The notes under the pieces: model-generated | Told to the model about the DNA's origin: nothing | Databases searched by the model: none | Seen by the model: only the letters and a program-made list of their open reading frames with translations | Made by a program: the position numbers and the translations under genes | Shown: piece by piece, positions 1-7,927 of the stretch | How positions within the stretch are numbered: position 1 is the first letter of the stretch | How the letters are laid out: every line of letters begins with the position of its first letter | Assembly (NCBI GenBank): GCA_005787035.1 | Contig: SYCI01000044.1 | Location: 1-48,503, forward strand | DNA from: Actinomycetota bacterium | GTDB lineage: Bacteria > Actinomycetota > Acidimicrobiia > Acidimicrobiales > Ilumatobacteraceae | Direction: 5' to 3' | Length of the DNA: 48,503 nucleotides

Positions 1-2
1 CG

Positions 3-677
3 CGCAAAGCGGCGGCTTGCGACGAGACGGCCAAGAGGCTCTCGGACACCTACGGCGGTCAGTGCATTTCGTTGCCGGCCAATCTGGCCGAGATGTCGGG
101 GATCGAGAGTCTCGTGAAGGCTCTCGCCGAACGCGAGAAGAATCTCGACATCCTCGTGAACAACGCTGGTGTTTCGTGGGGGGCTCCGTTGGACGAGTTC
201 CCGGAGACCGGATGGGACAAAGTCTTCGACACCAACGTGAAGGGTGTCTTCTTCCTGACCCAGAAACTCCTGCCTCCGCTGGAGGCGGGCGCGACCAACG
301 ACGATCCTTCACGCGTCATCAACATCGGATCGATCGACGGCATTCGCACTCCGATCTTCGACACTCATTCGTACGGCCCGTCCAAGGCGGCACTTCACAG
401 TCTCACGCGTCAGATGGCGGCCAAATTGGTGAAGCGGAACATCATCATGAACGCGATCGCTCCCGGTCCGTTCCCGACGTGGATGCTCAGTACCGGTGTC
501 GGTACCGGCGGTGACGTCGAGGGCACCGATTGGTCCGTGGTCGGCCGCACCAACCCACGCAAGCGTGTGGGCACACCCGAGGACATCGCCGGATTGGCGA
601 TCTTCCTGAGTTCGCGAGCCGGTGCCTTCACGGTCGGTGAGGTCATCACCTGCGATGGTGGGCTCGTCGTCAGTTAG
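3..677 (+). CDS. SDR family oxidoreductase, 5' end outside the window
   Basis: NAD(P)-dependent short-chain dehydrogenase/reductase acting on an unknown alcohol or ketone. The open frame already runs at the left edge, so the N-terminus with the nucleotide-binding TGxxxGxG motif is missing; a TTG at 72 is internal, not a start. Visible are the structural VNNAG motif, the active-site Ser in NIGSIDG and the YGPSK Tyr/Lys pair, followed by the usual C-terminal RVGTPEDIAG stretch and a GEVITCDGG end. These are classical SDR hallmarks. It lies 73 bp upstream of a co-directional flavin monooxygenase, so both could act on the same hydroxy/keto compound, which is inference from position only. Confidence 0.9.
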   Translation, partial: RKAAACDETAKRLSDTYGGQCISLPANLAEMSGIESLVKALAEREKNLDILVNNAGVSWGAPLDEFPETGWDKVFDTNVKGVFFLTQKLLPPLEAGATNDDPSRVINIGSIDGIRTPIFDTHSYGPSKAALHSLTRQMAAKLVKRNIIMNAIAPGPFPTWMLSTGVGTGGDVEGTDWSVVGRTNPRKRVGTPEDIAGLAIFLSSRAGAFTVGEVITCDGGLVVS

Positions 678-750
678 GCACTCTCGGCGTCGGTCGGCAC
701 GGACCGATCAGCAGTAAGTTCGAATCATCAGCGCAGCGGAAGGAATTGTG

Positions 751-2247
751 ATGGCGACCGAGGAGCACTTCGACGTTCTGGTGGTGGGTGCGGGTATCTC
801 GGGTATCGGCGCGGCCTACCACCTGCAGACCATGTGCCCCGATCGCACGTTCGCGATCCTGGAAGGGCGCAGCGACCTCGGTGGCACGTGGAACCTCTTC
901 AAGTATCCCGGTGTTCGTTCCGACAGCGACATGCACACTCTTGGTTTCAGTTTCAAGCCCTGGACCGATGCCAAGGCGATCGCCGATGGCCCGTCGATCA
1001 TGAACTACTTGCGTGAGACCGTGTCGCAGTTCGGGATCGATTCCAAGATCCGCTTCAACCACTTGGTCACGCGCGCCGAATGGTCGACCGACGACGCGCA
1101 GTGGACGATCTCGGCCACCCGTGCCGACTCCGGCGTGGAGGTTCGCTACACCGCCAGCTATCTGTTCATGTGTTCGGGTTACTACAGCTACAAAGAGGGC
1201 TACACACCGCACTTCGAGGGCCGCGATCGTTTCCGGGGAAGCATCGTGCATCCGCAGGAATGGCCGGCTGATCTCGACTACACCGGGAAGCGAGTCGTGG
1301 TGATCGGCTCCGGAGCAACGGCCATGACCATCGTGCCGGCGATGGCCGACTCGGCCGCCCACGTGACGATGATCCAAAGGTCGCCCACGTACGTGGTCTC
1401 CCGGCCCGACAACGACGCGATTTCCGACGCGCTTCGCAAGTTCCTCCCCGAGAAGATCGCGTACGCAGTCACGCGCAAGAAGAACACCGTGCTCGGCAGC
1501 TTCTTCTACAACCGCACCCGTACGCAACCCGACAAGGTCCGCGCCAAGATCCTCGGTGGCGTGCGCAAGGCACTCGGTCCCGACTACGACGTCGACACGC
1601 ATTTCACTCCGCGTTACGACCCGTGGGATCAGCGCATGTGCCTCATTCCCAACGGCGATCTCTTTCGCGCCATCAACTCCGGGAAAGCTTCGGTGGTCAC
1701 CGACCACATCGACACGTTCACCGAGACCGGGGTGCAGTTGAAGTCCGGACAGATCGTGGAAGCCGATGTCATCATCACGGCCACCGGTCTCAATCTCGTC
1801 ACGGTGGGCGACATGGAGTTCGTGGTCGATGGCGAGGTCGTCGATTTCGCGAAGGTCTGGACCTACCGGGGCATCGCGTATTCCGATGTTCCAAACCTCG
1901 CGTCGACGTTCGGCTACATCAATGCATCGTGGACCTTGCGAGCCGATCTGGTGAGCACCTACGTGTGCCGGTTGCTCAATCACATGCGTTCGGTCGGGGC
2001 CGACATCGCGGTTCCGCGACTTCGCGAGAGCGATCGCAACATGGAGCCGCGTCGGTGGATCGAGGGATTCTCGGCCGGCTACATGGAACGATTCATGGAC
2101 CACATGCCCAAACAGGGTGATCGTGTGCCCTGGACCAACCCGCAACGTTACGAGATCGAGAAGAAGACGATCGGCAAGGCACCCGTCGATGACGGAGTCA
2201 TGCAGTTCACGCGGCGGCGGGTTCGGGAGACGGTGTCGACGCACTGA
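751..2247 (+). CDS. FAD-dependent monooxygenase, Baeyer-Villiger type
   Basis: Flavoprotein monooxygenase that would use FAD, NADPH and O2 to insert oxygen into a ketone. The N-terminus carries the FAD dinucleotide motif VVGAGISGIG, a second nucleotide motif GSGATAMT lies near residue 190, and between them FRGSIVHPQEW (about residue 161) matches the BVMO fingerprint FxGxxxHxxxW exactly. Length (498 aa) fits the family. The ATG at 751 is preceded by AAGGAA at a good distance; a GTG at 748 directly before it is possible. Its last 41 bp overlap the convergent hydroxylase gene. Substrate is unknown; ketones of steroid or terpenoid type are plausible given the neighbours. Confidence 0.92.
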   Translation: MATEEHFDVLVVGAGISGIGAAYHLQTMCPDRTFAILEGRSDLGGTWNLFKYPGVRSDSDMHTLGFSFKPWTDAKAIADGPSIMNYLRETVSQFGIDSKIRFNHLVTRAEWSTDDAQWTISATRADSGVEVRYTASYLFMCSGYYSYKEGYTPHFEGRDRFRGSIVHPQEWPADLDYTGKRVVVIGSGATAMTIVPAMADSAAHVTMIQRSPTYVVSRPDNDAISDALRKFLPEKIAYAVTRKKNTVLGSFFYNRTRTQPDKVRAKILGGVRKALGPDYDVDTHFTPRYDPWDQRMCLIPNGDLFRAINSGKASVVTDHIDTFTETGVQLKSGQIVEADVIITATGLNLVTVGDMEFVVDGEVVDFAKVWTYRGIAYSDVPNLASTFGYINASWTLRADLVSTYVCRLLNHMRSVGADIAVPRLRESDRNMEPRRWIEGFSAGYMERFMDHMPKQGDRVPWTNPQRYEIEKKTIGKAPVDDGVMQFTRRRVRETVSTH

Positions 2248-3157
2248 CGGGCTGCCACCCCGGTCGGTTGAACACGTAGTGCAGACGATCCGACCAGTTG
2301 TCGGATCGCCGGACGTCGCGGGCGATGTCGATCATCTCGTGATAGGCGACTCTGACCGGATTCCGGAAGCGGATGTTCTTGGTGAGGCCGTATCGAACCC
2401 GGCGAACTTCTGGCTCGAACGTGCCGAACATTTGATCCCACAGGATGAGGATTCCGGCGTAGTTCTTGTCGAGGTACTGGGGATTGGCGCCGTGGTGCAC
2501 CCGATGATGTGAAGGTGTGTTGAAGACCGTTTCGATCGGCTCCGGAAGACGGTCGATGGCTTCGGTGTGGATCCAGTACTGGTACAGAAGATTCAGTTGT
2601 GCGGCCCGGGCCGTGGTCTTGAGTGGAATGCCTAGCAGTGGCATCGGGAAGTAGATCCACGACATCAGGAACGGTGACCACGGTTGGCGCAGTGCGGTGG
2701 AGAGGTTGTAGCGCCGTCCGGAATGGTGCGCGACGTGATTGCCCCAGAACAGACGCACCTCGTGCATCCATCGGTGATTCCAGTAATAGAGGAAGTCCCA
2801 GATGATCATGGCTTTCCAGAACGACAGCCGACCGGAACCCCAATTCGTCACACGACGTCGGAAGAGTCGGCGGTTGATCTTGCCGAGAACGGCGTCCATG
2901 GTCAGGCCGATCACGATGTTGCCGGCCAGGAGACCGAGACTCGACGCCGTGTCCTTGGCTTCGTAACCGAGCGGCACCAGCGGATCGGGTCGTGGATCAC
3001 CGTCGTCGACTGGAATCGGTGCGTCGATGTCTTCGAGATCGCGCCGGACCCGCTTCGTGAGTGCACGATGCTCGAGAACCATCGTGATGGCGAAGAGGGG
3101 CAGGGTGAGACGGTCGATCAGATCGATACGACCGAGAGCTCCCTTCGTGCGTGCCAT
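2207..3157 (-). CDS. Sterol desaturase / fatty acid hydroxylase family membrane enzyme
   Basis: Membrane-bound non-haem di-iron oxygenase of the fatty acid hydroxylase superfamily (316 aa). The histidine clusters expected to hold the two irons are visible: HRWMH at 128-132, HVAHH at 141-145, a lone His at 197 and HHRVHH at 217-222, embedded in hydrophobic segments. The substrate (sterol, hopanoid, carotenoid or acyl chain) cannot be told. No Shine-Dalgarno is seen; TAGTCT lies 6 nt before the ATG, and its TAG is the stop codon of the upstream ABC-F gene. The 3' end runs 41 bp into the convergent monooxygenase gene. Confidence 0.9.
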   Translation of the reverse strand: MARTKGALGRIDLIDRLTLPLFAITMVLEHRALTKRVRRDLEDIDAPIPVDDGDPRPDPLVPLGYEAKDTASSLGLLAGNIVIGLTMDAVLGKINRRLFRRRVTNWGSGRLSFWKAMIIWDFLYYWNHRWMHEVRLFWGNHVAHHSGRRYNLSTALRQPWSPFLMSWIYFPMPLLGIPLKTTARAAQLNLLYQYWIHTEAIDRLPEPIETVFNTPSHHRVHHGANPQYLDKNYAGILILWDQMFGTFEPEVRRVRYGLTKNIRFRNPVRVAYHEMIDIARDVRRSDNWSDRLHYVFNRPGWQPVSASTPSPEPAAA

Positions 3158-3163
3158 GGGGAG

Positions 3164-3169
3164 AGACTA
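3164..3169 (-). promoter_or_regulatory. -10-like hexamer TAGTCT, 6 nt before the ATG at 3157
   Basis: TAGTCT followed by CTCCCC and the start codon fits a leaderless promoter. The first three bases are the TAG stop of the ABC-F gene that ends at 3167. Confidence 0.55.
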
Positions 3170-4801
3170 ATTGAGGGGCTTGGCCAGGCGAATCGAGGCC
3201 GTCGTGTGTGGTGCCGCGAGCGCCTTCATGGCCACGTCGAAATCGGGTAGGCCGAACACTTCGCCCTCGTCGGTGATCATGATGAACCGATCGAGGGATT
3301 CGAGGAACGTGCGATCGTGACTCACGGCGACGACGGTTCCCTCGAATCCGTCGAGGGCTTGTTCGAGTGCTTCCGACGACTCGATGTCGAGGTTGTCGGT
3401 CGGTTCGTCGAGGAGAAGCACGTTGTGTCCGTCGAGTTCCAGACACAGGATCTCGAGTCGGGCCTTCTGACCACCCGACAACGTGGGGAACTCCTGCCGT
3501 GCGTTGAGTCGTAATCCGTAACGCGCCAGAGCCCGCATCGATTTCTCTTCGTCGATCAGTCGATCGCGCACGATGTCGATGCTTTGCCGGTCCTGAAACT
3601 CGGGTCGGTTGTTCACCTGGGTGAACATCCCGATCGACGTACGCGGGCCGAATTGGAGCGAACCCGTCTCGACCGACGACTTACCGGCGAGGACGTCGAG
3701 CAGGTGGGTCTTACCGGTGCCGTTGGGTCCGATGAGGCCCACCCGTTCGCCGTGGTAGATCTCGTCGGAGAACGGCAGGAACAGATCGCCGATGCCGACT
3801 CCGTCGATCTTCACGACCCGACGCGCCGCATCGGCACCGCGAAGTCGGACATGGATCTGCTGATCGGGTACGGGCGGTGGTGGTGGACCGGCGGCCACGA
3901 ATTTCTCCCACCGGGTCTCGGCGGCGTTGGCCTTGGTCGCGTTCTTGAAGTTCTGAGCGGCGCGCTGCTTCATGATCTTCATGTGATGGAAGAGGCGACG
4001 TTCTTCGTCGTTCCAACGTTTGAGATCGTCCCCGAGCTGTTCCTGCCGTTTAGCCCGTGCCTCGGGGAACGTCGCGTACGAACCTCCGTGCACCCAGCAT
4101 CCGGATCCCTCCACGACGATGATCTTGGTGGCGACGCGCTCGAGCAACTTGCGGTCGTGGCTCACCATCAGGATCGTCGACTTCGACGAGAGGATCTGGT
4201 CCTCGAGCCAGCCTCGGGTCGGAATGTCGAGGTAGTTGTCGGGTTCGTCGAGGAGCAGCACGTCCGAACCGGACGTGAGCAAGAGGTCGAGGACCAGTCG
4301 CTTTCGTTCGCCACCCGACAATTCGGAGACGAGTCGGGTCGAGAAGTCGTCGATCGGGGTCTTCACACTGCGATCGGCGGCCGCGTGCCATTTGGTCTCG
4401 AGTTCGTAACCACCGAGATCGCCCCAGTCGGCGAGGGCTTCCGCGTAACCCATACCGTCGTCGCTCCCGTCGGCCAGGGCCTTCTCGGCGGCGATGAGTT
4501 TGCGGCCGGCCGCCCGCAGATTGGCCGGCGCGACCTCGATCAGCATCTCGCGCAGAGTGTCGGTCGGATTCGACATTCCGACGTCCTGGGTCATGCTCAA
4601 CCACGAACCATTGACGGTGAATTCACCGTCATCGGCCTCCACCACTCCGGACAGGATGCGGAGAATCGTGCTCTTGCCGACGCCGTTCGCGCCGACGATG
4701 GCCGCGTGCTCCCCGGGGGCCACGCCGAATCCGACGTCGAAGAACAACTGGTCGGCACCGGGCGGCGAGTACGCCAACTCCGAAACGACGATGCTGCTCA
4801 C
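3167..4801 (-). CDS. ABC-F family ATPase
   Basis: Soluble duplicated ATPase without membrane domain; ABC-F proteins act on the ribosome in translation or antibiotic protection. Domain 1 has Walker A GANGVGKST (37-45), LSGGE signature and DEPDNYLD Walker B; domain 2 has GPNGTGKT, LSGGQ and DEPTDNLD. Between them is a charged arm/linker ending in a proline run (PPPPP). Length 544 aa is normal. The start is a GTG lying inside a perfect inverted repeat (4801-4820), without a clear ribosome binding site; GAGAAT sits 6 nt upstream. It begins 29 bp after the MDR reductase stop on the same strand, so it may be the last gene of a unit with the two oxidoreductases. Confidence 0.93.
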   Translation of the reverse strand: MSSIVVSELAYSPPGADQLFFDVGFGVAPGEHAAIVGANGVGKSTILRILSGVVEADDGEFTVNGSWLSMTQDVGMSNPTDTLREMLIEVAPANLRAAGRKLIAAEKALADGSDDGMGYAEALADWGDLGGYELETKWHAAADRSVKTPIDDFSTRLVSELSGGERKRLVLDLLLTSGSDVLLLDEPDNYLDIPTRGWLEDQILSSKSTILMVSHDRKLLERVATKIIVVEGSGCWVHGGSYATFPEARAKRQEQLGDDLKRWNDEERRLFHHMKIMKQRAAQNFKNATKANAAETRWEKFVAAGPPPPPVPDQQIHVRLRGADAARRVVKIDGVGIGDLFLPFSDEIYHGERVGLIGPNGTGKTHLLDVLAGKSSVETGSLQFGPRTSIGMFTQVNNRPEFQDRQSIDIVRDRLIDEEKSMRALARYGLRLNARQEFPTLSGGQKARLEILCLELDGHNVLLLDEPTDNLDIESSEALEQALDGFEGTVVAVSHDRTFLESLDRFIMITDEGEVFGLPDFDVAMKALAAPHTTASIRLAKPLN

Positions 4802-4820
4802 CCGGGCATTCTCGCCCGGG
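4801..4820. repeat. Perfect inverted repeat CCCGGGC-N6-GCCCGGG over the ABC-F start codon
   Basis: Two 7-bp arms pair exactly around ATTCTC. On the minus strand the distal arm contains the first base of the GTG start of the ABC-F gene. In mRNA it would form a GC-only stem just before or at the start codon. No T run follows, so it is not a typical terminator. Confidence 0.6.
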
Positions 4821-4830
4821 GAGACCCGAT

Positions 4831-5835
4831 CTACACCGCGAGAAGGAGCTTTCCGTGATGACCACCGGTCATCAGCATCTGGAGGACGCGCGGGAAGTTC
4901 TCGACGCCACGCTCGATCTGTTCGCGCATCACGAGTTCACCGTTGCGGACCCACTCGGCGAGTTGAGTCTCGGCCTCGGCGTAGCGATCGGAGAAGTGGA
5001 AGACCGCATATCCCTCCATGGTCGCGTGGCGCTCGGCGAGTTTGAGGTAGTTGCGCGGGCCATGGACCGACTCCATGTTCTCGTACTGCGAAATCGCGCC
5101 GCAGATCACGATGCGCGAGAACTCCTTGATCCGCATGAGAACGTCGTCGAGGATCGAACCACCGACGTTGTCGAAGAAGACGTCGATTCCGTTCGGAGCC
5201 AGGGCGTCGAGGCGCGCGGCGACGTCTTCGTTCTTGTAGTCGATGGCGGCCGTGAAGCCGAGTTCCTCGGTGAGGAAGCGGGATTTGTCGGGACCGCCGG
5301 CGATCCCGATCACGTTCGTGGCACCCCGCAGACGGGCGATCTGCCCGGCGAGTGAGCCGACCGCACCGGCGGCCGCGCTCACGACGACGGTCTCTCCGGC
5401 TTTCACTCGGCCGACTTCGATGATCCCGAAGTAGGCGGTGAGTCCGGTGGTGAGGCCGAGGGCACCGAGCCAGACGTTGGGAGGAGCGATCGAGAGGTCG
5501 AGTTTGCGCATGAATCCACCCGGCATGACGGAGTGGGTCTGCGAGCCGAGCGGTCCGAACACGTGGTCACCGGCGACGAGGCCGTCGAAACGACTGTCGA
5601 GCACCACCCCCACGCCGAGCGCGGGTATGGCTCCCCCGATCTGCGCTCCCTGATGGAAGCTGTCCTCGTTCAGGGTGGTGCGGATGAAGGCGTCGATGCC
5701 GAGGTGACCGACCTCGATGAGCACGCAACCATCCGGTAGATCACCGATCTCTTCTTCGACGTAAGTGAAGTTCTCGACCGACACCCGACCCTTGGGCCGC
5801 TCGACGAGAACGATCTTGCGATTGACGAGTCCCAT
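4831..5835 (-). CDS. MDR-family NADP-dependent oxidoreductase
   Basis: Medium-chain reductase of the zinc-free leukotriene B4 dehydrogenase / prostaglandin reductase group, which reduce C=C bonds of enones with NADPH. Visible are the N-terminal GroES-like domain, the cofactor motif SAAAGAVGS near residue 154-161 and an absence of zinc-binding cysteines. 334 aa is the usual length. The ATG at 5835 overlaps the TGA of the upstream SDR by one base (TGATG), which shows translational coupling. The frame stays open far upstream through the SDR gene, but that extension is not coding for this protein. Confidence 0.9.
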   Translation of the reverse strand: MGLVNRKIVLVERPKGRVSVENFTYVEEEIGDLPDGCVLIEVGHLGIDAFIRTTLNEDSFHQGAQIGGAIPALGVGVVLDSRFDGLVAGDHVFGPLGSQTHSVMPGGFMRKLDLSIAPPNVWLGALGLTTGLTAYFGIIEVGRVKAGETVVVSAAAGAVGSLAGQIARLRGATNVIGIAGGPDKSRFLTEELGFTAAIDYKNEDVAARLDALAPNGIDVFFDNVGGSILDDVLMRIKEFSRIVICGAISQYENMESVHGPRNYLKLAERHATMEGYAVFHFSDRYAEAETQLAEWVRNGELVMREQIERGVENFPRVLQMLMTGGHHGKLLLAV

Positions 5836-6602
5836 CAGAGCCCGCCGTCGATGCCGATGATCTGACCCGTGACCCAACTTGATGCCGGTGACACGAAGTA
5901 CAGAACGGCTTGACCGAGGTCGTCGGGCGTGCCGAGTCGGCGCATCGGCATGCGCAACATCTTCTCGAGCTTGGGGAGATCTTCGTCCTCGAGGCGCATG
6001 GCCTTCATCATGATCTCGGTGGGAACCGCCCCGGGCATGATGCAGTTCACGCGAATGCGCGGTCCGAGTTCCTTCGCGTAGGTAGTGGTGAGCGAGTTCA
6101 CCGCTGCCTTGGCCGCCGAGTAGTGACCGCTTCCCATCACGGTGCTGACGGCAGCCTTCGACGAGATGTTCACGATGCGACCGCCGTCGCGCATGAGACG
6201 GGCCGCGGTGTTGGTGCACACCCAGATGGCGGTGACGTTGAGTCGCATGGTCGCGTCCCACTCAGCCGGATCGAGTTGGGTGAGTGGTGTCTGGATCGGC
6301 GAACCACCGGCATTGTTGATCCAGATGTCGAGATGACCGAACTCGCTGATCGCGCGTTGGGCGAGCGCTTCGACGGCGGCGTTGTCGGTGACGTCGGTGG
6401 GCACCGCGATCGCCCGACCACCGCGCGATCTGATGGCGGCGGCGACGCGCTCGACTTCGTCGGCCCGGCGCGCCGCGCACACCACAGCGGCTCCCGCGTC
6501 GGCGAGCGTGTTGGCAATCCCTTCGCCGATGCCGCGTCCGGCTCCGGTCACCACGGCGACGTCGTCGGACAGATCGAAGAGCTTTTCGATGGACTCGTTC
6601 AT
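5835..6602 (-). CDS. SDR family oxidoreductase
   Basis: Classical short-chain dehydrogenase of 255 aa. TGAGRGIG at 19-26 binds the cofactor, NNAG is at 96-99, Ser147/148 with Tyr161 and Lys165 (YSAAK) form the active site, and the end is GQIIGIDGG. It resembles enzymes that oxidise hydroxyacyl-CoA or cyclic alcohols, but the substrate is not readable. The ATG is preceded by GGGGGAAAC, one of the strongest ribosome binding sites in the window. It is translationally coupled to the MDR reductase and divergent from a TetR regulator, which probably controls it. Confidence 0.92.
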   Translation of the reverse strand: MNESIEKLFDLSDDVAVVTGAGRGIGEGIANTLADAGAAVVCAARRADEVERVAAAIRSRGGRAIAVPTDVTDNAAVEALAQRAISEFGHLDIWINNAGGSPIQTPLTQLDPAEWDATMRLNVTAIWVCTNTAARLMRDGGRIVNISSKAAVSTVMGSGHYSAAKAAVNSLTTTYAKELGPRIRVNCIMPGAVPTEIMMKAMRLEDEDLPKLEKMLRMPMRRLGTPDDLGQAVLYFVSPASSWVTGQIIGIDGGL

Positions 6603-6632
6603 GTTTCCCCCTTGGCGGCGAGCCGCTCCGGG

Positions 6633-6657
6633 ATTAAGTTACTTTGAGTAAGTAAGT
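6633..6657. promoter_or_regulatory. AT-rich imperfect palindrome, candidate TetR operator
   Basis: The core TTACT-TTG-AGTAA (6639-6651) is a perfect inverted repeat, and several outer bases also pair. It lies between the divergent SDR and TetR genes. On the minus strand it contains TAACTT (6636-6641), a possible -10 for the SDR gene with a leader of about 27 nt. A regulator bound here would block that promoter. Confidence 0.5.
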
Positions 6658-6721
6658 CTGGGAAGAGGCGCTCGGGTTGACCGGAAGGTGGATCCCGACG
6701 ACTCGATGGGGGATCGCAAGC

Positions 6722-7336
6722 ATGGGGGTAACGGGGGCTCGCCGTCCCGGACGTCCGGCCGGTGGGCAGTTGGTGGTCGACCGCGAGCGCGTCCTCGATG
6801 CCGCCGAACGGGTGATTGCTCGCGAGGGTGCGGGCGTCTCGATCGACGACATCGCCATCGAGGCCGGGGTCACCAAACCCATCGTGTACGACCGGGTCGG
6901 AAGCCGGTCGGAGCTGGCCGACGCTCTGGCCGAACGGTTGGCCGATCGAATGGTCAAGGCCGCCGGCGACACCCTCATGGAGGGCTCGATTTCCGAGGAG
7001 GCCTTGGCCCGGTTCATCGAGGTCAACCTCGTGACCGTCAGCCAGAATCGCGAATTGTTCCTCTATGTCACGGGAGGTTCCACCGAGCAGACGGCCCTCG
7101 GCCGGCTGAAAGTGGCCGAACGCTCGATCGATCCCATGACCTTGGCCATCCGGGCTTGGCGCGACCATTTCGCCGCCGATCCGAAGGTCGCCGACACCTG
7201 GGCGGCGGCCATCGTGGGGGCACTGCAGATGGTCGCCATCTGGTGGACGGCGCAGTCCGAGCGGCCGGCCCGGGAGATCGCCCGGCAGGTCGCTGACCTG
7301 CTCTGGAACGGCCTACCCGGCCGGCCCGAACGGTGA
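6722..7336 (+). CDS. TetR/AcrR family transcriptional regulator
   Basis: Predicted one-component repressor, 204 aa. The N-terminal HTH is clear: helix starting VDRERVLDAAERVIAREG, then the recognition part SIDDIAIEAGVTKPIVYDRVG. The rest is an all-helical ligand domain with no recognisable effector site. I chose ATG 6722 because GGGGGA precedes it by about 9 nt and arginine/glycine-rich TetR N-termini commonly begin this way; an in-frame TTG at 6677 would add 15 residues. Divergent to the SDR/MDR pair and 77 bp before the split-barrel/carotenoid-oxygenase unit, so either or both may be its targets. Confidence 0.9.
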   Translation: MGVTGARRPGRPAGGQLVVDRERVLDAAERVIAREGAGVSIDDIAIEAGVTKPIVYDRVGSRSELADALAERLADRMVKAAGDTLMEGSISEEALARFIEVNLVTVSQNRELFLYVTGGSTEQTALGRLKVAERSIDPMTLAIRAWRDHFAADPKVADTWAAAIVGALQMVAIWWTAQSERPAREIARQVADLLWNGLPGRPER

Positions 7337-7344
7337 TGAGGTCA

Positions 7345-7365
7345 TTATTTACGAGGGGTAGATAA
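7345..7365. promoter_or_regulatory. AT-rich inverted repeat upstream of the carotenoid-oxygenase unit
   Basis: Arms TTATTTAC and GTAGATAA with a 5-bp spacer pair at 7 of 8 positions. It stands out as AT-rich in a GC-rich context, just after the TetR stop codon and before the candidate -10 at 7383. It is a possible operator for the adjacent TetR protein. Confidence 0.4.
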
Positions 7366-7382
7366 GCCCTTGCGTCGGGTGT

Positions 7383-7388
7383 TACTGT
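7383..7388 (+). promoter_or_regulatory. Candidate -10 hexamer TACTGT
   Basis: TACTGT would place a transcript start near 7395 and give a short leader that carries the GGGGGAGG ribosome binding site of the next gene. No convincing -35 is seen. Confidence 0.35.
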
Positions 7389-7413
7389 CGTCACAGATCT
7401 TGGGGGAGGTCTC

Positions 7414-7911
7414 ATGAGTGCTCAGGACAATTACGAGGATCTGACCGAGTGCGCGCTCACACCCGAGCTCGAACACCAACTCGTCTACGGACACGGTGAA
7501 TGCGTGTTCATGTGGGTCAACAGCAAGAACGAACCTTTCGGTGTCGTGATGTCGTACCTACCCAAGGACGGCAAGTTGTGGCTGACTGCGGCCGAGACCC
7601 GTAAGCGCATTCCGGCTTTGCGCCGTAATCCGCGCGCGTCGATCTGCATCAACAGCACCGGCACCCGCATGGGCGGAGGCAAGACCGTCACTTACAAGGG
7701 CACGTGCGTGATCCACGACGATCGGGAGACCAAGGATTGGTTCTACCCCGAGTTCGCCCATCGTCTGCGAGCCGACAACGCAGCCGCCGCCGAAGCCTTC
7801 CGGAAGTTCCTCGATTCACCGCACCGTGTGATCATCGAGTTCACCCCCGATTACTCGCTCAGTTTCGATGCGACGCTCATGTGGGCGCGCTCACCCGAAG
7901 TCGTTCAGTAA
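7414..7911 (+). CDS. Pyridoxamine 5'-phosphate oxidase-like split-barrel protein
   Basis: Predicted FMN- or F420-binding split-barrel protein of 165 aa. The pattern of short beta strands (FGVVMSYLPKDGKLWLTA, then RKIPAL-type helix and NPRASICI strand) fits this superfamily, whose actinobacterial members include F420-dependent reductases and haem-degrading proteins. No motif picks one activity. Strong ribosome binding site GGGGGAGG, 4 nt before the ATG. It is 16 bp upstream of the carotenoid-oxygenase gene and should be co-transcribed, which suggests a redox step on the same substrate. Confidence 0.8.
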   Translation: MSAQDNYEDLTECALTPELEHQLVYGHGECVFMWVNSKNEPFGVVMSYLPKDGKLWLTAAETRKRIPALRRNPRASICINSTGTRMGGGKTVTYKGTCVIHDDRETKDWFYPEFAHRLRADNAAAAEAFRKFLDSPHRVIIEFTPDYSLSFDATLMWARSPEVVQ

Positions 7912-7927
7912 CAGCAAGGAGACAACC

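Noticed and set aside
670-2244. A 524-codon open frame on the minus strand opposite the monooxygenase gene
   Set aside because: It is antisense to a gene with complete motifs, is rich in His/Arg/Asp/Val without any domain, and arises from codon bias in high-GC DNA.
4801-4820. Inverted repeat as an intrinsic terminator for the MDR reductase gene
   Set aside because: No U-tract follows and the arm reaches the start codon of the next gene; kept only as a structural repeat.
3584-4858. A 424-codon forward open frame opposite the ABC-F ATPase
   Set aside because: Shadow of a gene with two full ATPase domains; no motifs, no initiation signal.
4831-6261. Apparent fusion of the MDR reductase with an N-terminal 142-residue extension
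   Set aside because: The extension is the SDR gene read in another frame. The reductase starts at ATG 5835 in a TGATG junction.
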